The notes: a model not told the origin generated them from the sequence alone. Shown: positions 17,778-27,177, counted from the stretch's first letter. The stretch is DNA of 64,000 nucleotides from Paenibacillus taichungensis (GCF_003287275.1 NZ_QEVW01000026.1:1-64000), one strand, 5' to 3'. Numbers and translations: made by a program.

Positions 17778-18914
17778 ATGAGCCGTGAAAAGGGAGAAAT
17801 CACGATATGGCTGTCCTTTTCCATCATTTTGTTAAGTGCAGGCCTTGTGTGCCATGTTCTGTCCATTCCGGCGATTCTGGATTATGCAGGCAGAGATGGC
17901 TGGCTATCGGTAGTCGCTGCTGCTCCTTTCTTTATGTTGTTCCTATGCATGATGTTCGTTATTATCCGACGGGTACGCGGGCAGCGTTTGACTGACTGGA
18001 TCACGCGGGAATTTGGTGCAATTCCTTCATGGATTTTCCGTATCACTGCCTCACTTATGCTGCTTGCACTTGGATCACATACCTTATATGAAACAACGAA
18101 CTGGACGGTATCCACTTATCTGCAATTCACCCCACCCTATGTGCTCGCAGGCGTGGGAGCACTGGTTGCTGCCTGGGCGGCTGCAAAAGGTATCCGTTCC
18201 ATTGCCATGACTTCAAGTCTTCTGCTTCCATTTGTGATCCTGCTTGGATATTTCGTGATGTCAGCCAACATGAAATATAAGGACTACGGCCAGTTGTTTC
18301 CTATCATGGAATATGGCGCTGGTCCCGTCCTGAGAGGCATGATCTATTCGCTTGCCGGACTGATGGAAATTTGGATATTGATGCTGTTTCAACATGACAT
18401 TAAAAGCAAAATTCGCTGGTGGCATATTCTGCTGCTCGGGTTATTCATGCTCAGTATGGCGATCGGCCCAACGCTGGGAGCAATCGTAGAGTTCGGTCCA
18501 GAGGAGGCAGCGAAACAACGAAATAGCCCCTATGAGCAATGGAAGCTGGTGAACATTGGGAAGTTGCTCCAGCACGTGGATTTCCTATCCATCTATCAAT
18601 GGCTAAGCGGTTCATTTGCCAGAGTGGCAATCTCCATCTATCTTATCGTCGATCTGCTCGATTTTCGCAGACCGAAGAAAAGGTACGTTGCCGTTCTAAT
18701 TGTCACCTTCATCATGTGTGCCATAGCTGTACAGTGGTGGAGAATTGATTACGTTGACTATTATGTAAACCATATTCAATTTCCCGTGATGCTAACCTAT
18801 GTTTCTACGGTTACAGTCTTGTTGACTCTCGCCGCATTCATACACAAAAAAGACAAGGAGGCTCCCGCTCATGCCGCTCACAACCACACCAAAGAAAAAC
18901 CCCCATCTGGCTGA
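17778..18914 (+). CDS. GerB-family spore germination permease subunit
   Basis: Inner spore membrane protein of 378 residues with about ten membrane segments, from the amino acid/polyamine transporter-related GerB family. Together with the A and C subunits it forms the nutrient germinant receptor; B is usually the ligand-binding subunit. GAAAGGAGG is 6 nt upstream of the ATG. Its 3' end overlaps the A-subunit gene by 44 nt, so translation is probably coupled. The order here is B-A-C rather than the Bacillus A-B-C. Expression is expected in the forespore, but I could not assign a sigma-G promoter with confidence. Confidence 0.92.
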   Translation: MSREKGEITIWLSFSIILLSAGLVCHVLSIPAILDYAGRDGWLSVVAAAPFFMLFLCMMFVIIRRVRGQRLTDWITREFGAIPSWIFRITASLMLLALGSHTLYETTNWTVSTYLQFTPPYVLAGVGALVAAWAAAKGIRSIAMTSSLLLPFVILLGYFVMSANMKYKDYGQLFPIMEYGAGPVLRGMIYSLAGLMEIWILMLFQHDIKSKIRWWHILLLGLFMLSMAIGPTLGAIVEFGPEEAAKQRNSPYEQWKLVNIGKLLQHVDFLSIYQWLSGSFARVAISIYLIVDLLDFRRPKKRYVAVLIVTFIMCAIAVQWWRIDYVDYYVNHIQFPVMLTYVSTVTVLLTLAAFIHKKDKEAPAHAAHNHTKEKPPSG

Positions 18915-20376
18915 ACCATTCCGAATTAATAAGCATAATCTGACGACTTTTTTTGCTGGTTCAGACGATGTGATCATCAGCAGCCATATGATTGGGGAGT
19001 CTCCCTCACAGATCGTCATCGTGTATTGCAGCGGTATGGTCGACAGCAAATCCATATATGATATTATTCTTCCCGAATTGACGCGAACGTACGAAAGTAC
19101 TCACTTTGTTCGTGCATCGGATATTGAGAAATCCATTACTCTGCAATGGACAAGTATGGACATACAGAACAATCCCCTGGGAAAGGAACTTATGTCTTTG
19201 AGGGTGTTTGAGGGACATTTGCTCATCTGCATTCCTTCCCTCCAGAAGATGTGGAGCATGGATATATCCAACATTCCTACACGATCGCCGGATGAATCCA
19301 CCACGGAAGTATCCATCCGCGGATCACGAGATGGCTTTATCGAGCGACTGTCAGTCAATATTGCCTTAATTCGTACACGCCTGCGTACAGCTGAATTAGC
19401 CTGTAATATTGAATTAATTGGTTCTCGCTCCGTGACCAAAGTCGCCCTGATGTATATCAAGAACATTGCCAATCCCGAGCTGATTGATGATGTCAAGAAT
19501 CGGCTGCGCAAAATCGATGTAGAGCGGATTTTGACCGCAAATGAACTGGAGGAATTGTTATCCCCTTCCAAAATCACATTGTTTCCGGTAACCCATTACA
19601 CGGGCAGACCTGATTTTGCGGCGGAATGTCTACTGAACGGACGTTTCATCCTTATCGTGGATGGCAATCCAAGCGCTATCATCGGACCCGTTAATTTGTT
19701 TCTGCTTCTCAAATCACCCGAAGATGCCAGCTTCCCGTTTCTTCCGGTGAATGTGGGTCGCATGCTGCGTTTTATCGGGCTATTAATAACCGTATTTTTG
19801 CCTGGTTTCTATATTGCGCTGACTTCTTTTCACATGGACCAGCTACCCTTTCCACTTGTAGCCACAATCTCGGTTGGGCGCATGGGTCTGCCTATGGAGT
19901 CTGGTGTTGAAATGTTTCTCATTATGCTTCTGATGGAGCTGTTCCGGGAAGCAGGGGTTAGGCTTCCCAGCGCCATCGGTCAAACGTTGACCGTTGTTGG
20001 CGGATTGATTATTGGGGATTCGGCCATCCGTGCAGGCATGGTTTCCCCGCTCATGATTGTTGTCATAGCCGTAACCGTAGTGGCAGGAGCAACGATTGTA
20101 AATCAGGTCATGACCAGTTCTGTTTTGATTCTGCGTTTTTTCTGTTTTGTACTGGGGGCATCCCTTGGCATATATGGGTTCATTCTGTCCATTATCCTGT
20201 TCCTGATCTATCTGACCGATCTGAAATCTTTCGGGATTCCTTATCTGACCCCACTCAGTCCGCTTAATTTCAAACAGGCACTGGTCTCCTTGTTCAAACT
20301 TCCGAAAGGATGGATGAAACGCAGACCTGTCTATCTGGAGACGCAGGAGCCTCGCAAAGAAGGGAATAATCGATGA
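18871..20376 (+). CDS. GerA-family spore germination receptor subunit
   Basis: Germinant receptor A subunit of 501 residues, typical length. A large hydrophilic N-terminal half, with DGNPSAIIGPVNLF near residue 265, is followed by about five membrane segments. The conserved GLPMESGVEMFLIMLLMELFREAG, split as GLPMESGVEMF and LMELFREAG, and the RLPSAIGQTL block are clear GerA signatures. AAGGAGG precedes the ATG inside the end of the B-subunit gene. The stop overlaps the C-subunit start (ATGA). Confidence 0.94.
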   Translation: MPLTTTPKKNPHLAEPFRINKHNLTTFFAGSDDVIISSHMIGESPSQIVIVYCSGMVDSKSIYDIILPELTRTYESTHFVRASDIEKSITLQWTSMDIQNNPLGKELMSLRVFEGHLLICIPSLQKMWSMDISNIPTRSPDESTTEVSIRGSRDGFIERLSVNIALIRTRLRTAELACNIELIGSRSVTKVALMYIKNIANPELIDDVKNRLRKIDVERILTANELEELLSPSKITLFPVTHYTGRPDFAAECLLNGRFILIVDGNPSAIIGPVNLFLLLKSPEDASFPFLPVNVGRMLRFIGLLITVFLPGFYIALTSFHMDQLPFPLVATISVGRMGLPMESGVEMFLIMLLMELFREAGVRLPSAIGQTLTVVGGLIIGDSAIRAGMVSPLMIVVIAVTVVAGATIVNQVMTSSVLILRFFCFVLGASLGIYGFILSIILFLIYLTDLKSFGIPYLTPLSPLNFKQALVSLFKLPKGWMKRRPVYLETQEPRKEGNNR

Positions 20377-21536
20377 AGCGGCTTATACAACGATGGTTGC
20401 TAGGGCTGCTAAGTCTCTCTCTTTGTTTCGTGACCAGTGGGTGTTGGAGTGCATATGAAATTCAACAGGTGGATTATGCGAAAGCGATCGGGATCGATTA
20501 TAAAGACGGGTTGTACCATATGTATGTTCAGAGCATGGACTTTGCCAGTGTAGCCAAGAGCGAAAATTCAACCAAAACTGCGGAAGCTCCACCCGTATGG
20601 GTTGGACATGCATCGGGGAGAACATTAAATCTGGCGGTAAACGAACTGTTCCGAAGTTCCCAACTCCATATCGCCTGGGGCCATGTGACGGCCATTGTCA
20701 TGGCCGAAAGTATCCTGACAAGCAAGCATATTAAGGAAGTGTTCGACATGCTTGGGCGTTTTCCTGAATCACGTTATACAACTTGGGTGTACGGCACTCG
20801 TGATCCATTGGAAAATATTCTAAGTGCCACGTCCATATACAATATGTCGCCGCTGGACAGTATTCTGCATAACCCTCTTCCCTCATTTCTGGAAGAATCG
20901 CTGTTTCCTCCAGTGCTCAGTTTCAAACTTATTGCCACTCATAACAATGCGTCCACGACAACTTATCTGCCTTGCATCGCCATGAACAAGGAACACTGGT
21001 CGCAGAACAAAAAAAATTATGAACTGTTTATAATTGATGGTGCTTTTTTTGAAAGAACCGGGGATGATTTTGAATATTTGCCCCATAGCAAGCTTCCTGG
21101 ATTTCACTGGTTGCTCAAGGATATGCGGCGTGCGCCATTGATTATTGAAAACGAAGGAACCATCTATGGTGTGCTCAGTGTTGGTTTGCCCAACGTCAAA
21201 ATTGTACCTGTCATTCGTGGGAATGAGGTTCATTTCAACATCGAGGCCAAGTACCTGACGGCATTGTATGAATATCTCACCCCGGTTTCCTATGACGAGA
21301 TGGTCCAATTCAGCGAGAAAACATTGCGGGAACAAATCTTGCAAACGTATCGCGAAGGCCTGAAACGTGGGGTCGATATCTATGGACTTCAGGAGAAGGT
21401 TTATCGCAAAAATCCAGGCCTATGGCGCAAGCTGTCCAACAACGGTACAAAGATGATCCTGACGGAAGATTCCATTCAGAAGCTGGACATCCATATTACC
21501 ATTCCCTATACGGGAAAATTCCGTAGGAAAGTGTAG
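20373..21536 (+). CDS. GerC-family germination receptor lipoprotein
   Basis: Receptor C subunit of 387 residues with a lipoprotein signal and lipidated cysteine at residue 24 (VTSGCW). GerC proteins are anchored on the outer face of the inner spore membrane and complete the A/B/C receptor. The CW pair followed by acidic/basic residues is typical. Its ATG overlaps the A-subunit stop by four bases, and a terminator follows 7 nt after its stop. Confidence 0.93.
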   Translation: MKRLIQRWLLGLLSLSLCFVTSGCWSAYEIQQVDYAKAIGIDYKDGLYHMYVQSMDFASVAKSENSTKTAEAPPVWVGHASGRTLNLAVNELFRSSQLHIAWGHVTAIVMAESILTSKHIKEVFDMLGRFPESRYTTWVYGTRDPLENILSATSIYNMSPLDSILHNPLPSFLEESLFPPVLSFKLIATHNNASTTTYLPCIAMNKEHWSQNKKNYELFIIDGAFFERTGDDFEYLPHSKLPGFHWLLKDMRRAPLIIENEGTIYGVLSVGLPNVKIVPVIRGNEVHFNIEAKYLTALYEYLTPVSYDEMVQFSEKTLREQILQTYREGLKRGVDIYGLQEKVYRKNPGLWRKLSNNGTKMILTEDSIQKLDIHITIPYTGKFRRKV

Positions 21537-21543
21537 CCATAAC

Positions 21544-21580
21544 AAATCCCCTGCCGTATGAAACGGACTAGGGGATTTTT
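21544..21580 (+). terminator. intrinsic terminator of the germination operon
   Basis: AAATCCCC and GGGGATTTTT arms with a short loop and T-run. Confidence 0.85.
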
Positions 21581-21719
21581 GGGTTGATAATGTGAATATT
21601 TTGCAGAATGAGGTTGTTGAGGGTTTGGAAAGCTCAATGAATTCACACGAGTACGGGATGAATGCAGTAGCGCAGGTTAGTGGAATAAAAACATTCAATT
21701 GGTATAGGCTTTATATATG

Positions 21720-21739
21720 AAGTGAGTAACCACTTACTT
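21720..21739. promoter_or_regulatory. candidate TetR operator, upstream copy
   Basis: AAGTGAGTAACCACTTACTT: 8-bp half-sites around a 4-bp spacer (7 of 8 bases symmetric). It lies immediately upstream of the -35 box of the ABC/TetR operon. Confidence 0.65.
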
Positions 21740-21744
21740 TTCCA

Positions 21745-21774
21745 TTGATAAAAATATCCATTTCTAATTATACT
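21745..21774 (+). promoter_or_regulatory. sigma-A-like promoter of the ABC/TetR operon
   Basis: TTGATA, 18 nt, TATACT, bracketed by two operator candidates. Confidence 0.65.
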
Positions 21775-21780
21775 AAATGG

Positions 21781-21800
21781 CAGTGATTGAACACTCACTT
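21781..21800. promoter_or_regulatory. candidate TetR operator, downstream copy
   Basis: CAGTGATTGAACACTCACTT has the same 8-4-8 layout as the upstream copy and begins at the expected transcription start. Confidence 0.6.
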
Positions 21801-21822
21801 TTTTTGAGAGGAGTACTACATA

Positions 21823-22554
21823 ATGAGCGAAACGAATACGATTCAAATTCAGGAACTAACGAAGAGTTTCGGCAAAAAAGTGGTATTAAAGGATATCAAC
21901 TTTGACATTAAAGAAGGGCGTATCTACGGTTTTATTGGGCCATCGGGAGCTGGAAAAACAACACTAATCAAGATGATGGTTGGTATGGATACTCCTGATC
22001 AAGGGTCTGTCTATTTATTAGGTAAAAAAATGCCTGATTTAAATATTCTGCAGAACATCGGATATATGGCACAATCAGATGCGCTGTACACGGCTCTTAC
22101 AGGTAAGGAGAATCTAATGTTTTTTGCATCCCTGTTTAATTTGGATAAAGCCGAAAAACAGAAACGCATCGCCTACACTGCTGACTTAGTTAACCTGACT
22201 GTAGATCTTAACAAAAGAGTATCAGCATACTCAGGAGGAATGAAACGTAGATTATCTCTTGCCATCGCTTTAATTCAGAACCCTAAAGTTCTGATCCTGG
22301 ATGAACCTACTGTGGGAATAGACCCTGAATTAAGATTAAGTATTTGGAATGAGCTGTCTCGATTAAAAAATGAAGAAGGCAAAACCATTATTGTAACCAC
22401 TCACGTTATGGATGAAGCAGAAAAATGTGATGACATCGCAATGGTTAGAGATGGTTCATTTATTGCAACCGGGACCCCTCGCCAATTGAAAGACCATTAT
22501 AAAGTGAATAGTCTTGACGAGGTATTTTTAACTGCAGGGAGGAAACTACAATGA
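21823..22554 (+). CDS. ABC-2 exporter ATP-binding protein
   Basis: ATPase of 243 residues: Walker A GPSGAGKTT near residue 40, signature YSGGMKRRLS, Walker B LILDEPTVGID, and the H-loop in VTTHVMDEA. It energises the membrane subunit encoded by the next gene, whose start overlaps its stop (ATGA). Systems of this make-up export antibiotics, lipids or peptides, as LnrLMN does for linearmycin. The gene and its two partners are clearly more AT-rich than the flanking germination genes, which suggests acquisition. GAGGAG precedes the ATG. Confidence 0.92.
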   Translation: MSETNTIQIQELTKSFGKKVVLKDINFDIKEGRIYGFIGPSGAGKTTLIKMMVGMDTPDQGSVYLLGKKMPDLNILQNIGYMAQSDALYTALTGKENLMFFASLFNLDKAEKQKRIAYTADLVNLTVDLNKRVSAYSGGMKRRLSLAIALIQNPKVLILDEPTVGIDPELRLSIWNELSRLKNEEGKTIIVTTHVMDEAEKCDDIAMVRDGSFIATGTPRQLKDHYKVNSLDEVFLTAGRKLQ

Positions 22555-23615
22555 GAATATTAGCTCTTATTAAGAGAATTTTATTACAAATACTCAGAGA
22601 TAAGCGGACATTGGCCCTTCTCTTTGTGGCTCCTTTATTAGTTCTAACCCTGATGAATTTAGTGTTTAATGGAAATACCATTAACCCTGTACTTGGAGTG
22701 GCTAATGGGAATCAACACATGATTGAAAAATTAAATGATGCAGATATTGAGGTCAAAGAATATAACAAGGTCTCAAATGTGAATGAAACCATATTAGATA
22801 AAAATTTAGATGGTTTTTTACAAATTGAAGGCGAGAAAGCAATACTCACCTTACTTAATAAAGATCCCTCGATAGCCAAAAGCTTAGAAATGAAGGTAAA
22901 GCAAATTTATAATCAAGAAATTCAACTGATGCAAATGAAACATAATGGAATACAAAGTGAACCTCTGTCACCAGATGTGGTGAAAACCAACTATGTATAC
23001 GGTAGCAGTGATACTGCGCTCTTTGATACTTTTAGCCCTATTTTAGTCGGGTTCTTTGTCTTTTTTTTCGTTTTCTTAATCTCCGGAATTGGGCTGTTAA
23101 ACGAAAGAACCACGGGAACGTTAGAACGTTTATTATCCACACCTATTAAAAGAGGCGAGATTGTCACGGGATATCTTGTTGGGTACGGCTTGCTGGCCGT
23201 AATCCAGACCGTTATTATTGTTTTGTTTGCGATAAATGTGCTGGATATGGTTCTAATGGGTTCCATTTGGACTGTTATATTAATCAATGTCATCGTAGCT
23301 CTTGTGGCTTTATCCCTTGGAATATTATTATCTTCTTTCGCAAGTTCGGAGTTCCAGATGATTCAGTTCATTCCAATCGTTATTGTGCCACAAATATTCT
23401 TTTCAGGTATTTTCTCTATTGAGGGAATGGCGGAGTGGCTACAAATATTGGCCAAATTTATGCCGTTATATTACGCAGCAGATGCGTTAAAGGGGGTCAT
23501 GTATCAAGGTTTGAGCTTATCTGACATTAGCAGGAACTTATATATCTTATTGGCTTTTGCAGCCGTATTTATCGTCTTGAATTTGTTTGCTCTAAAAAAG
23601 TATCGTAAATTATAA
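22551..23615 (+). CDS. ABC-2 exporter permease
   Basis: Membrane protein of 354 residues: one N-terminal membrane segment, an extracytoplasmic domain of about 120 residues (roughly 45-165), then five C-terminal membrane segments. This is the ABC-2/YhgE-like layout of drug and lipid exporters. ERTTGTLERLLSTPIKRGEI is the conserved coupling region after the second segment (ERTTGTLERLL then TPIKRGEI). It is translationally coupled to the ATPase gene. Confidence 0.9.
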   Translation: MRILALIKRILLQILRDKRTLALLFVAPLLVLTLMNLVFNGNTINPVLGVANGNQHMIEKLNDADIEVKEYNKVSNVNETILDKNLDGFLQIEGEKAILTLLNKDPSIAKSLEMKVKQIYNQEIQLMQMKHNGIQSEPLSPDVVKTNYVYGSSDTALFDTFSPILVGFFVFFFVFLISGIGLLNERTTGTLERLLSTPIKRGEIVTGYLVGYGLLAVIQTVIIVLFAINVLDMVLMGSIWTVILINVIVALVALSLGILLSSFASSEFQMIQFIPIVIVPQIFFSGIFSIEGMAEWLQILAKFMPLYYAADALKGVMYQGLSLSDISRNLYILLAFAAVFIVLNLFALKKYRKL

Positions 23616-23643
23616 TACCGTAACGATATCGCGTTAAGTAAAG

Positions 23644-24306
23644 ATGGTGAATTCATTGGTACATGATAATCTGTTGGATGAAATGGCTAAAATTCTTCAA
23701 AAGTCCAATAAACAAACGGTTAAAAAGAAGAAAATTATTGAGGTTGCGATTGCGACTTTCGCAGAAAAAGGATACTCCAATACATCAACGTCTGAAATAG
23801 CAAAAAAAGCAGGCGTTGCAGAAGGAACGATTTTTAAGCATTATGGAACGAAGGAAAATTTACTGTTAGCGATCATGGTACCTTTTCTAAAGGAATTTTT
23901 CCCTGCGATGGCAGATGAACTCTTTGAGGAACTTTTGGATGAGGAGCGTTCATTTGAAGAGTTTTTAAGATCATTCATGACTAATCGTAATACCTTTTTC
24001 TCGAAAAATAGAGAAATATTTCAGGTAGTCATAAAAGAAATGATCTATAAAGAGGAACTCAGACATGAACTACTTCCATACATTGCTGAAGCGGCATCCA
24101 AACGTTTAGTGAACGTCATCGAGATATTTAAACAACGTGGTGAAATTAAAGACGTCCCAAATGAATCCATTTTAAAAATGTTAAGCACTGTAATGGGTGG
24201 ATTCTTTGTTTCTAATTTTGTACTTTTGAATAAATCTTCTGTTAGCAAAAGTGAAATTGATGAAGTCGTATTGTTTATATTGAATGGTCTTGGGCAATCT
24301 CATTAA
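23644..24306 (+). CDS. TetR-family regulator of the ABC-2 exporter operon
   Basis: Regulator of 220 residues; the helix-turn-helix is at about residues 28-70 (IIEVAIATFAEKGY, then TSEIAKKAGVAEGTIFKHYG). The C-terminal helical domain binds an unknown effector. It is the third gene of the exporter operon, so it is likely an autoregulator acting at 21720-21800. The ribosome site before 23644 is weak and translation could start a few codons later. Confidence 0.9.
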   Translation: MVNSLVHDNLLDEMAKILQKSNKQTVKKKKIIEVAIATFAEKGYSNTSTSEIAKKAGVAEGTIFKHYGTKENLLLAIMVPFLKEFFPAMADELFEELLDEERSFEEFLRSFMTNRNTFFSKNREIFQVVIKEMIYKEELRHELLPYIAEAASKRLVNVIEIFKQRGEIKDVPNESILKMLSTVMGGFFVSNFVLLNKSSVSKSEIDEVVLFILNGLGQSH

Positions 24307-24370
24307 TGAAATAATCTCAATGTTATTTCGTAAAAAGGTAATGTCACTTTAGGCAAAAAAACTTCCCTCA

Positions 24371-24429
24371 AGCTGGCTGTCGCAAAAACAGCATCCTTCC
24401 GTAGCATGACATAAAGACGGCAGCCGGCT
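24371..24429. repeat. 12-bp inverted repeat with G-U pairs
   Basis: AGCTGGCTGTCG and CGGCAGCCGGCT can pair around a 35-nt loop between two convergent genes. It may be a terminator for either, but no T-run follows the stem directly. Confidence 0.35.
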
Positions 24430-24435
24430 ATTAGA

Positions 24436-24804
24436 TTATTTTCCATTCTGCCTATAGTACTCCATTATTCGCAGGCGTGTGGTCAGTATCAGGGTCTGTG
24501 GCAGCAGCACCACAAAGATGTAAAGCGGTACAATCAGCACCAGATGAGCGGCAAAATTCTCTGCACCAAATGATGGCTTGGGAAGCTCAATAAAATACCA
24601 CCAGCACGGGATGGCAACCAGCCAGGTCAGTCCGGTAGAGATGAACATGTCCTTCACCCCGCTCCAGAGAAAGCAGAACACAAAGGCTATGGTTATTAAA
24701 TACCCCGTTTGAAATGGAACCACGCCGCTCCGAACTAAGAATATTAGAAGTGGATACAACAGTGTCGTGCTCCATCGCCAGATGTTGTTAGAGTATATTT
24801 TCAT
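24436..24804 (-). CDS. small membrane protein of unknown function
   Basis: 122 residues with four predicted membrane segments (about 10-28, 30-48, 50-72 and 88-110) and a basic C-terminus. GGGGGGA is just upstream of the ATG. The composition is ordinary for an integral membrane protein and I recognise no family. It stands alone between the TetR gene and a lipoprotein gene. Confidence 0.7.
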   Translation of the reverse strand: MKIYSNNIWRWSTTLLYPLLIFLVRSGVVPFQTGYLITIAFVFCFLWSGVKDMFISTGLTWLVAIPCWWYFIELPKPSFGAENFAAHLVLIVPLYIFVVLLPQTLILTTRLRIMEYYRQNGK

Positions 24805-24953
24805 GAAATCCCCCCGTTTGTACCAAGCTACCCCTTCACCTTATAAACAATACCTATGCTAAAAAGTTGGACCTTCTGTACCTTTGGTTGGTATGCATAA
24901 TTACCAATTTACGGCTCATACTACCATAAGGAAATTATTGAAGGAGTGACAAC

Positions 24954-25484
24954 ATGAGGTTAAAAAGCATCATCGCTGTTGGAACGGTGTTAACTTGCTC
25001 GTCGCTGTTATGGGGATGTGGCAATGCCAATATGAACCATGCTTCGCAGCAGGAGGATACCGTTCAAACCGAGAGCTGGAGCGATCCCAAACGACTGGAG
25101 GCTTCCCACCTGGAAGCGTTGGAACGCATGGAAAAGGATCATATTCATCGCATGGTTTCGCTAAATGCGAGCATGGATGAAGACAAAGTAATGACCACCC
25201 TTGAACGATCCACCCAGAAGCTGGAGGAAATGAGACCTCTCGCTGAAATGCTGCAACATGAGGGCCATCCAACGTTATTACAACGAATTCAGGAGATGGC
25301 TGGAGATATCCAAGGCTCGAAACAAGTAGTTGCTGAGATGAAAAAACTGCCTCAGGACGGTAAAATTAAGATCCAGTCTGAAAACTCCGATTCCTTGCAC
25401 CACATCAGCAGTTTTCGCGATTACCACCAGTACATGCAAGAGAAGATTCAGACGTTAAACAAGGCGAAGTCGGCTACAGATTAA
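24954..25484 (+). CDS. small lipoprotein of unknown function
   Basis: 176 residues. A lipoprotein signal (LLWGC, cysteine near residue 22) is followed by a charged, helical, methionine- and histidine-rich domain likely to form coiled coil. GAAGGAGTG precedes the ATG and a strong terminator follows. No enzymatic motif was seen. Confidence 0.75.
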   Translation: MRLKSIIAVGTVLTCSSLLWGCGNANMNHASQQEDTVQTESWSDPKRLEASHLEALERMEKDHIHRMVSLNASMDEDKVMTTLERSTQKLEEMRPLAEMLQHEGHPTLLQRIQEMAGDIQGSKQVVAEMKKLPQDGKIKIQSENSDSLHHISSFRDYHQYMQEKIQTLNKAKSATD

Positions 25485-25538
25485 CCATAATCGGCTATTG
25501 GGATGACGCTGCTCCCTGTATAAATAACAAACCATAAT

Positions 25539-25578
25539 AGTTAGGTGGGAAGGTTCATTCCTATCTAACTTTTTTTTT
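25539..25578 (+). terminator. strong intrinsic terminator
   Basis: AGTTAGGTGGGAA/TTCCTATCTAACT stem ending in nine T. Confidence 0.9.
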
Positions 25579-25630
25579 GCAAAGAGATATTACTGTACCC
25601 TGCTGCGATCCCTGCCCAATCATCGATGAG

Positions 25631-25912
25631 TCATTCCACCCACAAGGATACCCATATAAAAATGCTGAACAATACTACTGGCATAAGTGCCCCAGTGGCT
25701 AACATGATCCAAATTGTTGCTGGCCTTACACCCTGGAAGTATTGAACAAACCTGTGAAATCGTTCTTTCCGCCATTTGGCAAACTTGAGTTGCCTGATCA
25801 TATGCTTCAAGATTTTATGCCGCTGCTTTCCTTCCTCCACTTCTTCCAGCGCACTTCGTAACTCATCATACAAACGCGCCTCTTCCTTCTCCTGTAATGC
25901 AGGTGTAGTCAT
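25631..25912 (-). CDS. small membrane protein with coiled-coil N-terminus
   Basis: 93 residues. The first 50 are strongly charged and helical (EEARLYDEL, ALEEVEEGKQRHKIL) and would be cytoplasmic. The remaining part carries a membrane segment, perhaps a hairpin, ending in VSLWVE. GGAGG lies 7 nt upstream of the ATG. Possible relatives are small stress or permease-like accessory proteins, but I cannot name one. Confidence 0.65.
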   Translation of the reverse strand: MTTPALQEKEEARLYDELRSALEEVEEGKQRHKILKHMIRQLKFAKWRKERFHRFVQYFQGVRPATIWIMLATGALMPVVLFSIFIWVSLWVE

Positions 25913-26057
25913 CGCAATCCCTCCAGACGAAAATAAATGAAAATTTCAGCCTTCCGGCGCATAGCAATCCACAACGCTGCCTATTTTCTGATTCGCTACC
26001 TTATCAACACGTTAATGACCTCCAAAGTTTGAAATTTAATAAAAAAAGGTAAACACC

Positions 26058-26082
26058 AAAAAGCCCGGGCAAGCCCGGACTT
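26058..26082 (-). terminator. intrinsic terminator after the siderophore-binding gene
   Basis: Minus-strand GTCCGGGC TTG CCCGGGC hairpin followed by TTTTT. Confidence 0.85.
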
Positions 26083-26094
26083 AGTTTAACATAC

Positions 26095-27144
26095 TTATTT
26101 ATTCTTCTGATTCGCTTGTTCTCGTTCCACAATCATCTTCGCAACCTCCTGAATCTGAAGCTTCAGAGAGATTGGGTCGTTCCCCCAGAACAAGTCCGGA
26201 TCGAGCTGGAACACTCGATTGTTTTTGACCGCATCCAGCGTCTTCCACACGCCTTCATTACTTCCCCATACTTCAGAGAGCATCTCGCCTTGATCCAGGA
26301 AAATAAAATCTCCGGCATACTCGCCAACGACTTCGTATGAAATCTGTCGGTACGTTTCCTTGCCGATCATTTCTGCAGCCTGTTTTGCAGGAGGGTTCAG
26401 CTTCATATGCTCATAAATGGCTTCCCCACCGCGATACCCGCCATCACCATAGATGTAAAAGTTCTTGTCCGCTACAAAAACACCCATTAACGCAAAGGTG
26501 TGCTCAGCGGACACATACGGTTTAATCTGTTCACGTGCATCCGCGGAGATCTGATCCAGATCCGCCAACCATGCTTCTGCTTCCGCCTCTTTACCAAACA
26601 GTTCACCGAAGTAACGCATGCTCTCATATGTATCCTTGAAATGGTTATACGGAAGTACAAGCGTTGGAGCAATTTTATTGTATTGTTCAATAACCTTTGC
26701 ATCACCTGCCGGATTGACCCACGTAATGATCAGGTCCGGCTCCAGGTCCAGCATTTTCTCCAGAGATCGCTCGCCAATGTTGCTTATGCCATCAATCTGA
26801 TCCTGAATCACTTTGTTCTCCAATTCATAACTGGTTGCGCCTACCGGCTTCATACCGAGTGCCAGCAGATTGGGAAGATAGCCGTCGACGACAATTCGCT
26901 TGGGATGAACGGGCATCTCCAATTCTCCGTTGGGTGTATTAATAATCCGGGTCGCAGAGTCCGTACCATCTGCCTCCGTATCTGCATTTTCTGCCTGTAC
27001 TTCGTCTGCTTCTGTGGAAGCCGCCTCTGTCTTTGTCCCGATGCCTGTCTGTGCCGTCTTGCTTGATGCACCACAGGCAGCGAGTATCGCAACCAACAGA
27101 ACGAGGAACATTATTTTCACCATGGTTAACCCTTTTCTCTTCAT
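26095..27144 (-). CDS. iron-siderophore-binding lipoprotein
   Basis: Type-III (FhuD/FeuA-like) substrate-binding lipoprotein of 349 residues that would bind a ferric siderophore outside the cell. The lipobox ILAAC places the lipidated cysteine at residue 24. About 45 acidic/alanine-rich residues tether two lobes (KRIVVDGYLPNLLALG, PDLIITW). I start at 27144 where GGAGG is 5 nt upstream; the 27156 TTG would overlap that site. A Fur-box-like sequence lies just upstream, so iron repression is likely. No permease or ATPase gene follows, so it must use a transporter encoded elsewhere. It follows a Btr-like regulator in the same direction. Confidence 0.92.
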   Translation of the reverse strand: MKRKGLTMVKIMFLVLLVAILAACGASSKTAQTGIGTKTEAASTEADEVQAENADTEADGTDSATRIINTPNGELEMPVHPKRIVVDGYLPNLLALGMKPVGATSYELENKVIQDQIDGISNIGERSLEKMLDLEPDLIITWVNPAGDAKVIEQYNKIAPTLVLPYNHFKDTYESMRYFGELFGKEAEAEAWLADLDQISADAREQIKPYVSAEHTFALMGVFVADKNFYIYGDGGYRGGEAIYEHMKLNPPAKQAAEMIGKETYRQISYEVVGEYAGDFIFLDQGEMLSEVWGSNEGVWKTLDAVKNNRVFQLDPDLFWGNDPISLKLQIQEVAKMIVEREQANQKNK

Positions 27145-27158
27145 GACACCCTCCAATT

Positions 27159-27177
27159 AATAATGATTATCATTCCC
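27159..27177. promoter_or_regulatory. Fur box
   Basis: AATAATGATTATCATTCCC matches the classical 19-bp Fur consensus at 16 positions, 15 bp upstream of the siderophore-binding gene. Confidence 0.85.

Noticed and set aside
23644..23700. Alternative later start of the exporter TetR gene
   Set aside because: The first ATG has a weak site, but no later start has a better one, so I kept it.
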